Shown piece by piece: positions 43,482-50,014 of a DNA stretch of 64,000 bases. Source of the stretch: Micromonospora sp. 15K316 (GTDB taxonomy: Bacteria > Actinomycetota > Actinomycetes > Mycobacteriales > Micromonosporaceae); NCBI RefSeq assembly GCF_004348525.1, contig NZ_SMKG01000006.1, positions 22,114 through 86,113 of the forward strand, in the 5' to 3' direction. Each line of letters begins with the position of its first letter. The first letter of the stretch is position 1. The notes under the pieces were generated by a model. That model was not told where the DNA came from and searched no databases. It was given only the letters and a program-made list of their open reading frames with translations. Position numbers and translations under genes: made by a program.

Positions 43482-44729
43482 TCAGGCGGCCGGGACCCGC
43501 TCGGCCGGCGGGACGGGAGCGCGATCGCGCAGATCTGATCGTCGGGGCAGCAGGAGCGGGGTGGCGAACAGAAGGACGCCGGAGACGGTGATCGCGGCGA
43601 GCGGGCCGGTGAGCGTGGCGAGCAGGCCCCAGACCAGCATGAGGGCGGCCTGCGTGAGTCTGCTGCTGACGCTCCAGGTGTTGAGGACCTGGGCGGCGCG
43701 GTCCGCGGGCGTCCGTTGCAGGCGTTCGGTGGCGTGGATCGGGTTGAAGACGCCCATGCACGTGATCAGCAGGCCCTCGACGACGATCACGGTGAGGAGC
43801 CCGGTGAGGCCGGGCTGGATGAACGCGAGGCCGAACGGGAAGAGCGAGCGCAGCCAGCCGGAGACGATCATGACCCGGTACCGGCCGTGACGCCGCACGA
43901 GGCGGGCGGAGAGGCGGGCGCCCACGAAGCCGCCGAGGGCCGGGAGGCCGAAGGCGAGACCGTACTGCCAGGCCGGGAAGTGGTATTCGCCCAGCAGAAG
44001 GAGGGCCAGGAGCGGGGCGGTGGCCATGATCAGGCCGCCGACCAGGATCGAGTTGAGGAAGAGGCGCCGCAGTACGCGGTCGTGGAGGATGAACCGCCAG
44101 CCGTGGAGAAGGTCGGCTCCGCGCGGCCGGGTACCCGGCTCGCGGCGCGCCGCGACGTCGCCGCCGCCGATGCGGAGGACCCCGAGCGCGGAGAGCAGGT
44201 AGCTGACGGCGTCGGCCAGGACGGTGACGACCGGGCCGAGCAGCCCGCTGAGCGCGCCGCCGAGGGGCGGTCCGGCGGCCGTCGCCACCCAGCTCGTGCC
44301 CTCGAACCTGCCGTTCGCGACGAGGAGATGATCACCGCGAACGAGGTGTTTCAGGTACGCGCCGGACGCGGCGGTGAAGGTGATGCTCGCGGCTCCGGAG
44401 ATGACCGAGACGACCAGCAGTTGGCCGTAGGTGAGCGCGCCGAGCAGGTAGGCCACCGGAACACTCGCCATCGCGAGGAACCGCACCAGGTCCATCGCGA
44501 TCATCACCGGGCGCTTGGGCCGGTGCGCGACCCACGGCCCGAGCGGGAACGCGATGATCGCCGCGACCGCGAGCCCGGCCGCTTCCAGGAGCGAGAGCGC
44601 GAACGCCGACGTGTGCAGCTCACGGACCGCGAGGAGCGGGAACGCGCCGAAGGCGATCCACGTGCCGTACGTGCTGACGGCGTAGGCCGACCAGAGCCAG
44701 CCGAAACCGGCGCCCAACTTCACTCGCAC
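43482..44729 (-). CDS. MFS exporter, DHA3-like
   Basis: A 415-residue major facilitator transporter with twelve hydrophobic segments, same broad type as the 29 kb gene. Motif A-like GPWVAHRPKRPVMIAMDLVR is in loop 2-3, and GGFVGARLSARLVRRHGRYR in the mid loop. It is divergent from a LysR-type gene with 121 bases between; such pairs usually are regulator and its exporter target. The substrate is probably a small inhibitory compound sensed by the LysR protein. Confidence 0.9.
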   Translation of the reverse strand: MRVKLGAGFGWLWSAYAVSTYGTWIAFGAFPLLAVRELHTSAFALSLLEAAGLAVAAIIAFPLGPWVAHRPKRPVMIAMDLVRFLAMASVPVAYLLGALTYGQLLVVSVISGAASITFTAASGAYLKHLVRGDHLLVANGRFEGTSWVATAAGPPLGGALSGLLGPVVTVLADAVSYLLSALGVLRIGGGDVAARREPGTRPRGADLLHGWRFILHDRVLRRLFLNSILVGGLIMATAPLLALLLLGEYHFPAWQYGLAFGLPALGGFVGARLSARLVRRHGRYRVMIVSGWLRSLFPFGLAFIQPGLTGLLTVIVVEGLLITCMGVFNPIHATERLQRTPADRAAQVLNTWSVSSRLTQAALMLVWGLLATLTGPLAAITVSGVLLFATPLLLPRRSDLRDRAPVPPAERVPAA

Positions 44730-44850
44730 GAATCCTCCGCAACAACCGATGGTGGGGTCCCCGCATCAGATCTGCCGACCGGGCGCAGGAGCAAACAACC
44801 GCCTGAACGGTGAGCCACAACGATCGGTTGGGCAGGTCTAAGTTGGGCCG

Positions 44851-45819
44851 GTGGATACCGAGGCGGTGCGGTCGTTCGTCCGGGCGGCCGAGCTGGGGCA
44901 GTTGCAGCACGCGGCCGACGAGCTGGGCGTGACACAGCAGGCGGTCTCGAAACGGGTCGCCGCGCTGGAGCGGGAGCTGGCGGTCCGCCTCTTCACCCGT
45001 ACCGCCCGAGGGGTCGAGCTGACGCTCGACGGCCAGGCGTTCCTCCCGCACGCGCGGAGCATCGTCGCCGGCGTCGACCGCGCCGTGGCCGCCGTCCGGC
45101 CCGGCTCGCGGGCCCTCCGGATCGACGTCCTCGGCCTGCGGAGCGCGCAGGCCGTCGTGCTGCACGACTACTGGCGGTCGCACCCCGAGACCGACCTCGA
45201 CGTGGTGACCCTCAGGGTCGACGACCCGCAGGTGGCGGCCGCCGCCGTCCGGGCGGGCGAGCTCGACGCCTCGTTCCGCGCCGTCACCGACCCGGCGACG
45301 CTGCCGCCCGACGTGCGCATGATCCACGCCTTCGACTCGCCGCTGGAACTCCTCGTCGGCCCCGGGCATCCGCTCGCCTCGGCCCGAACGGTGACCCCAT
45401 GCCAGCTGCGCGAGCTACGGATCTGGGTGCCGGGCATCGTGCCCCGGAGCGAATGGGCGGAGTTCTACGACCAGCTCGCGACCGCCTTCGAGCTCCGGAT
45501 CGACGCGGCGGGCCCGAACTTCGGCAACGAGGTGCTCCTCGACATCCTCGCCGACTCCGTCGACGTCGCCACCCTCGTCGGCTCGCGCGACAGGTACCTC
45601 TGGCCGACGCGCCACGACCTACGCCGCATCCCGATCGTGAACCCGACGCTCGCCTACCCGCTCTTCCTCATGGTCCCCGGAACGAACCCGCATCCGGGAC
45701 TTCGGGCGATTGTCGACCACTTCGCGGGCCTGGCGCCGATCCCCGAGCCGGCCTGGCTCCCGTCCTGGGCGGCGACGGCACACCGCGACGCCGACGGGAT
45801 CACCGGGAACCGCCGCTGA
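44851..45819 (+). CDS. LysR-family regulator
   Basis: A 322-residue LysR-type transcription regulator. The winged helix reads VRSFVRAAELGQLQHAADEL, GVTQQAVSKRVAALERELAV, RLFTRTARGVELTLDGQAFL. The substrate-binding half follows with normal length and ends at residue 300. GTG 44851 is at the usual LysR distance from the helix. The spacer to the divergent MFS gene should contain its T-N11-A binding site, but I cannot name one with certainty. Confidence 0.92.
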   Translation: MDTEAVRSFVRAAELGQLQHAADELGVTQQAVSKRVAALERELAVRLFTRTARGVELTLDGQAFLPHARSIVAGVDRAVAAVRPGSRALRIDVLGLRSAQAVVLHDYWRSHPETDLDVVTLRVDDPQVAAAAVRAGELDASFRAVTDPATLPPDVRMIHAFDSPLELLVGPGHPLASARTVTPCQLRELRIWVPGIVPRSEWAEFYDQLATAFELRIDAAGPNFGNEVLLDILADSVDVATLVGSRDRYLWPTRHDLRRIPIVNPTLAYPLFLMVPGTNPHPGLRAIVDHFAGLAPIPEPAWLPSWAATAHRDADGITGNRR

Positions 45820-45911
45820 CGATCGTCCGCGGGCGGCCACCGACCTGTCCACGACTGGCCCGACCGGCCCGGCCGCAACGGCCCGCCGGACCCGGTCGCC
45901 GCCCGTGCCGG

Positions 45912-46376
45912 TCATCGGCCCGAGCGCTTGGCCTCCAGGAGGAGTCCGAGGGCCTCCACGACCAGGCGGTGGTCGTCGAGTTGCGGCAGGCCCGAGACGG
46001 TGACGGTGCCGACCGGGCCGGTGCCCCTGAGGATGATCGGGAAGCAGCCACCGTGCGCCGCGTAGCGGGCCGGGTCGAGGTGGGCCTGCTCCTCGAAGGT
46101 GGTGCCCCGGTCGCGGAAGCCCTGGCCCACGCGGTAGGAGCTGTGCCCGAAACGGCGTACCACGCGGATCTTGCGCTCGATCCAGTCGTCGTTGTCGGCG
46201 GAGGTGCCGGGCAGCGCGTAGTGGAAGAGCTGGTGGTCGCCGAGGCGGATGTCGACGGTGATGGCGTGGCCCCGGGCCCGGCCCAGCTCGACCAGGCGGG
46301 TGCCCAACGCCCAGGCGTCGTCGTGGTCGAAACTGTCGAACTGGAGGCGTTCCTCCTGCTCCTGAAGCTCCGGCAT
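45912..46376 (-). CDS. UPF0303/heme-degrading-domain-like protein
   Basis: A 154-residue protein of the UPF0303 (GlcG/HbpS-like, DUF336-related) family. It has QFDSFDHDDAWALGTRLVEL, AITVDIRLGDHQLFHYALPG, WIERKIRVVRRFGHSSYRVG and AAHGGCFPIILRGTGPVGTV, all characteristic of the fold. ATG 46376 is followed by a regular sequence and preceded by GGAAGGGAGCGG. It follows the peptide operon on the same strand after a hairpin and 190 bases, so is probably separate. Relatives of this fold bind heme or cobalamin. Confidence 0.88.
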   Translation of the reverse strand: MPELQEQEERLQFDSFDHDDAWALGTRLVELGRARGHAITVDIRLGDHQLFHYALPGTSADNDDWIERKIRVVRRFGHSSYRVGQGFRDRGTTFEEQAHLDPARYAAHGGCFPIILRGTGPVGTVTVSGLPQLDDHRLVVEALGLLLEAKRSGR

Positions 46377-46501
46377 CACGGTGTACCGCTCCCTTCCTCG
46401 TTCGTCACAGCGATCTAAACAGAGCGGGAGCCGACCCGGCGTCAGGGTGTGCCTACCGCAACAGTCCGTGAGCTGCCGCCGCCCGGAACCGGTCGGGCGG
46501 A

Positions 46502-46521
46502 CCCGGGCGATCACGCCCGGG
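46502..46521 (-). terminator. hairpin at the end of the peptide operon
   Basis: CCCGGGCG-ATCA-CGCCCGGG is a perfect 8-bp stem with a 4-base loop, about 45 bases beyond the stop of the MauE-like gene. Confidence 0.65.
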
Positions 46522-46565
46522 ACGGCGGACGGTCACGGCTACCGGGCGGGAGGCGACGGGACCGG

Positions 46566-47066
46566 TCACGCCCGGTGCGAGGCGCCGAACAGGTAGCGCA
46601 CCTCGTCCGACATGACGACCAGCGCGGCGGCGACCAGCGCGACAGCGACGGCCAGAGCCGCCCCGTCGGGGCGTACCGGTCCGGCCGGCGCGAGCGCGCC
46701 GACCGCGGCGCAGCCGATGAGGAAGAGGTTGCGCCACACGTGGTGCCGGCCCAGTGGCGTGGCGGTGCGGCCGAAGCAGCGACAGGTGGCGTCGCTGCGC
46801 CCGAGATTCCTGACGATGGCGACGGTGAAGGCGGTCAACAGGGCGGCCGACGCGAGGAAGCCGGCCAGGGGGAGCGCCGCCAGCAGGGCGACGGCGGTGA
46901 ACTCCGTGGCGACCACGGCCGCGGCGAGCGGGCCGGCCGGCCGGAAGCCCAGGTCCCGCACCGACCGCGTGAACTCGCGGTAGGCGGCCCGGCCGGAGAC
47001 CTTGCCGACCGCCGCGGCCAGTAGGACCAGGCCGAGCAGTACCCGGCACCCGATCTCGACGTACAT
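46566..47066 (-). CDS. MauE/DoxX-like redox membrane protein
   Basis: A 166-residue membrane protein with four helices (LLGLVLLAAAVGKVSGRAAY, TEFTAVALLAALPLAGFLAS and two more). It matches the MauE family. MauE works with MauD to form the disulfides of the methylamine dehydrogenase light chain. A CRCF motif lies in a loop (SDATCRCFGRTATPL), a likely thiol pair. Here the partner is probably the thioredoxin-like protein three genes upstream, and the substrate the Cys-rich peptide. It ends the operon. Confidence 0.88.
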   Translation of the reverse strand: MYVEIGCRVLLGLVLLAAAVGKVSGRAAYREFTRSVRDLGFRPAGPLAAAVVATEFTAVALLAALPLAGFLASAALLTAFTVAIVRNLGRSDATCRCFGRTATPLGRHHVWRNLFLIGCAAVGALAPAGPVRPDGAALAVAVALVAAALVVMSDEVRYLFGASHRA

Positions 47067-47069
47067 CTG

Positions 47070-47381
47070 TCATCGCCTCCCTCTGGCAACGCCGAGGACC
47101 GCCTCCGGTGGCACCGCCCCGAAGTGCCGCGAGTCCTGGCTGTGAACGTTGTCCCCGCGCACCGTCACGGCGCCGTCGGGTTCCACCGCGTGCACGCGCT
47201 TCACCATCCACGTCACGTCCGTCCGCGGCACGACGTCGCGGGCTCGGAAGACCACGAGGTCGCCGATGGCGGGCACCCGCCCGACACGGACGAGGAGCCG
47301 GTCCCCGTCGCGCAGCGTCGGCGCCATGCTGTGTCCGCGTACGACCACCAGCCGCCAGCGGCGGCGCAGCCAGCCGGTCAC
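47070..47381 (-). CDS. S26-family peptidase (soluble, SodX-like)
   Basis: A 103-residue peptidase with the type I signal peptidase catalytic core: Ser in VVVRGHSMAPTLRDGD, Lys in WMVKRVHAVE, and the GDN...DSRHFG box. It lacks the usual transmembrane helix, unlike true signal peptidases, and is closest in layout to the cytosolic proteases that mature nickel superoxide dismutase (SodX). The GTG start overlaps the ABC transporter stop. In this operon I infer it removes the leader of the 79-residue peptide. Confidence 0.85.
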   Translation of the reverse strand: MTGWLRRRWRLVVVRGHSMAPTLRDGDRLLVRVGRVPAIGDLVVFRARDVVPRTDVTWMVKRVHAVEPDGAVTVRGDNVHSQDSRHFGAVPPEAVLGVARGRR

Positions 47382-49156
47382 GAGGCCGCCAACTGGTAGC
47401 CGCCGGCCTGGAGACGGAAGAGCCGGGCGTACTCGCCGTCGGCCGCCATCAGCTCGTCGTGCGTGCCCGATTCGACGACGAGTCCGGCGTCGAGCACGAC
47501 GATGCGTTGCGCGTCCCGCAGCGTGCTGAGCCGGTGGGAGATGAGCAGACCGGTACGGCCGTGGCGGATGCGGGCCAGGGACGCGTGCACCCGGGTCTCG
47601 GCGTCCGCGTCGAGCCCGGAGCTGGGCTCGTCGAGGATGAGCAGGTCGGCATCGGCGCGCATCAGGGACCGGGCGAGCGCCACCCGCTGCCACTGCCCGC
47701 CGGAGAGCGTCACCCCGGGCTCGCCGTCCTGGTCGGCGAAGGTGCGGCTGAGCAGCGTGGCGTACCCGTGCGGAAGGTCCCGGAGGCGGTCGTGGATCTC
47801 GGCGCGGACAGCGGCGTCCTCGACCTGCTCGGGCGTGTACGGCAGCCGACCGACGCCGATGTTCTCCGCCGCCGTGAGGTCGTAGCACATGAAGTCCTGG
47901 AACACCGCGCCCATGCGTCGCCGCAGTGTCTCGACCCGCAGCTCGCGCAGGTCCACCCCGTCCCAGGTGATCCGGCCGCGGACCGGGTCGTAGAAGCGGC
48001 AGAGCAGCTTCATCAGCGTGCTCTTGCCGGCGCCGTTGAGGCCGACGAGCCCGACGGACTCGCCGGCGGCGAGGGTGAGGTCGACGCCCCGCAGGATCCA
48101 CGGCCCGTCCTCGTCGTAGCGGAACCAGACGTTCTCGAACCTGATCCCGGTGCGCAGCGGCGGCGCCGGCAGGGACCCGTCGACCAGGTCGACGGGGCTG
48201 TCGAGAACGGCGACGTAGTGGCGGAACAGCCGCAGTGCGCCGCCCACCTCGCCGAGCTGGCCGGCGATGCTCGCCAGCCCGCTCTGTGCCGCGCCGAACG
48301 CGGCCAGCAGGAGGGTGAGGTCGCCGATGGTGAACCGGCCGCGGATGGCGGCGTGCACCGCGATCACCGTGGCGGCGAGGGTCACGGCGGCACCGGCGAG
48401 CGCCCAGCCGGCCTGCACCGTCGTGACGTGCCGCGCGGCGGTCAGTTCGAGCCGGTTGGCCGACCGCAGGGCGCCTGTGAGCCGGTCGTGGAAGAACCGG
48501 CCGAGGTGGTAGAGCCGCACCTCGCGGGCGGCGCGCAGATCGGTCAGCACGGTCTGGAACAGGAACCGCGCCCGGAACAGGCCGGCGCCCTCCTCCACGG
48601 CCCGCGCGGTGTGCCGGGAGAGCCGCAGCTGGATCAGGAGTTCGGGCACCGCCACGGCGAGCAGGAGCAGGCCGGCCGGCGGCCAGAGAGACGCCAGGAT
48701 CACCGCGAAGCCGGCGAGCGTGACGACGTTCTGGGCCACGTTGACCGTGAACATGACGACCGCGTACGGCGCCTGGTCGGCGGCCTGCTGGGCCAGCGCG
48801 AGCCGGTCCCGCAGCGCGGGCCGCTCGAACGGGCCCAGGCCGAGGAACCCGTTCAGCTTCCGGTAGAGCCGCACGTCGGCGGCGATCGTGATGGCGTGCT
48901 GCAGCGCCGTGGTGAAGTAGCCGGAGACACGGTTGGCGATCGCCGCGACGGCCACCAGAACGGCGATCGCCACCGCGTACCACGTCGCGGTCGACGCGCT
49001 GGCCGAGCGGCCCCGGCTGACCTCGTCGAACAGCAGCTTCGTGAACCACGCGACGCCGAGCGGCGGCGCCGCGCCGACGAGGACGAGGGCGACCATGGCG
49101 GTGAGCGCCTTCGGGTCGGCGCAACCCAGCCGCAGGGCGGCACGCAGCGTGGCCAC
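47378..49156 (-). CDS. ABC exporter, fused membrane and ATPase domains
   Basis: A 592-residue one-piece ABC exporter. Residues 1-310 contain six hydrophobic segments; the ATPase half has GLNGAGKSTLMKLLC (Walker A), TLSGGQWQRVALARS (signature) and DLLILDEPSSGLD (Walker B). There is no N-terminal C39 peptidase domain, so leader removal needs another protease. GTG 49156 lies two bases after the thioredoxin-like gene stop. It probably exports the small Cys-rich peptide. Confidence 0.93.
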   Translation of the reverse strand: MATLRAALRLGCADPKALTAMVALVLVGAAPPLGVAWFTKLLFDEVSRGRSASASTATWYAVAIAVLVAVAAIANRVSGYFTTALQHAITIAADVRLYRKLNGFLGLGPFERPALRDRLALAQQAADQAPYAVVMFTVNVAQNVVTLAGFAVILASLWPPAGLLLLAVAVPELLIQLRLSRHTARAVEEGAGLFRARFLFQTVLTDLRAAREVRLYHLGRFFHDRLTGALRSANRLELTAARHVTTVQAGWALAGAAVTLAATVIAVHAAIRGRFTIGDLTLLLAAFGAAQSGLASIAGQLGEVGGALRLFRHYVAVLDSPVDLVDGSLPAPPLRTGIRFENVWFRYDEDGPWILRGVDLTLAAGESVGLVGLNGAGKSTLMKLLCRFYDPVRGRITWDGVDLRELRVETLRRRMGAVFQDFMCYDLTAAENIGVGRLPYTPEQVEDAAVRAEIHDRLRDLPHGYATLLSRTFADQDGEPGVTLSGGQWQRVALARSLMRADADLLILDEPSSGLDADAETRVHASLARIRHGRTGLLISHRLSTLRDAQRIVVLDAGLVVESGTHDELMAADGEYARLFRLQAGGYQLAAS

Positions 49157-49158
49157 GA

Positions 49159-49641
49159 TCAGGCCAGGACCGGGAGCTGGTGGCCGGCGTCGACGACGAC
49201 CCCGTCGACGACCGACAGCACGGCGGGAAAGCCCTTCACCTGGAACTCCCGCTCGGCGAGCCGTTCGGAGATCGTCGCCGTCTCGAAGCCGGTCAGGCGT
49301 GGCGCCATCGCCGCGGTCTCCTCCGGCGTGCCGATCATGAGCACGAGGGTGTCGGGGCGGTGGCGTTCCGCGTGGGCGGTGAGGTCGTCCAGGAGGGTCT
49401 GGCACGGCGGGCAGGTCGGGGTCAGCATCACCACCGTGCGCCGGCCGGCGGTCAGGTCGGCGTGCTGAAAGCCACTGACCTCCAGGCCCGGGGCGGGCAG
49501 CACCTCGGGAACGATCTCCCCGTCGTGGGCGTGGCCGGCGTGCCCCTCGCGCAGCCGGCGGGCGAGGGCCAGGGTCAGAACGAGGTTGAGCACCGCCATC
49601 GCGCCGATGACGGCGAGGGCGGCGTAGGCGAAAGCCGGCAT
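49159..49641 (-). CDS. membrane-tethered thioredoxin-like protein (TlpA/MauD type)
   Basis: A 160-residue protein with one N-terminal transmembrane helix (YAALAVIGAMAVLNLVLTLA) and an outside thioredoxin fold carrying TPTCPPCQTLLDDL (CPPC active site). The cis-Pro loop is VKGFPAVLSVVDG. It has the layout of MauD/TlpA redox proteins, which work with MauE to make or isomerise disulfides. It follows the peptide gene after a strong hairpin, suggesting low expression relative to the peptide. Confidence 0.9.
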   Translation of the reverse strand: MPAFAYAALAVIGAMAVLNLVLTLALARRLREGHAGHAHDGEIVPEVLPAPGLEVSGFQHADLTAGRRTVVMLTPTCPPCQTLLDDLTAHAERHRPDTLVLMIGTPEETAAMAPRLTGFETATISERLAEREFQVKGFPAVLSVVDGVVVDAGHQLPVLA

Positions 49642-49668
49642 GGAAGCTCCTCGGCGAGTCAGGGGTGA

Positions 49669-49694
49669 GGGGCCGCGCCGGACGGCGCGGCCCC
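49669..49694 (-). terminator. hairpin between peptide gene and tlpA-like gene
   Basis: GGGGCCGCGCCG and CGGCGCGGCCCC form a perfect 12-bp inverted repeat separated by GA. It lies 15 bases after the peptide gene stop codon and likely works as a partial terminator or 3' stabiliser, letting more peptide message form than transport-gene message. Confidence 0.7.
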
Positions 49695-49708
49695 CGGGCG
49701 AAGCCAGG

Positions 49709-49948
49709 TCAGCAGACGCCGGCCTTCTTGACGTAGCAGAGCGAGCGCGACGTCGAGGTCACGCAGGCGCCGTTGCAGTTGTAGTAGCCCTGCCGGTAAC
49801 GGCGGAAGTAGACGCCGCCCGAGCAGTAGCCGTCGGACGCGACGCACGCACACGCCTGGCCGTTCTCCGGCACGCAGGCGCCGGCCTCCTCGCGGCCGAG
49901 CACCTTGCCGAGGACGGCGTCGCCGACGCGGGTGATGATCCTGGTCAT
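49709..49948 (-). CDS. Cys-rich small peptide, likely secreted precursor
   Basis: A 79-residue product with eight cysteines (positions 25, 33, 35, 42, 58, 62, 71, 79), the last residue being Cys. Residues 1-24 (MTRIITRVGDAVLGKVLGRE ending EAGA) form an amphipathic leader without a hydrophobic signal core; the rest is Gly/Tyr/Arg-rich, for example VYFRRYRQGYYNCNG. AGGAGG precedes ATG 49948 at ideal spacing. It lies 67 bases after the SARP stop and is followed by a hairpin and export, peptidase and disulfide genes. I read it as a precursor of a disulfide-bonded secreted peptide, role unknown (antimicrobial, signal or enzyme subunit are all possible). Confidence 0.8.
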   Translation of the reverse strand: MTRIITRVGDAVLGKVLGREEAGACVPENGQACACVASDGYCSGGVYFRRYRQGYYNCNGACVTSTSRSLCYVKKAGVC

Positions 49949-50014
49949 GGCAGACCTCCTATGTGGGTGGTTGCCGACCACTGTGCTGGTCACCGCTGCG
50001 CGTGCGCTGCGCTT

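Noticed and set aside
49709..49948. Cys-rich peptide as a methylamine dehydrogenase light chain
   Set aside because: MauE and MauD-like genes suggest it, but the peptide is much shorter, has eight cysteines in other spacing and lacks the tryptophan pair needed for the TTQ cofactor; no large-subunit gene is near.
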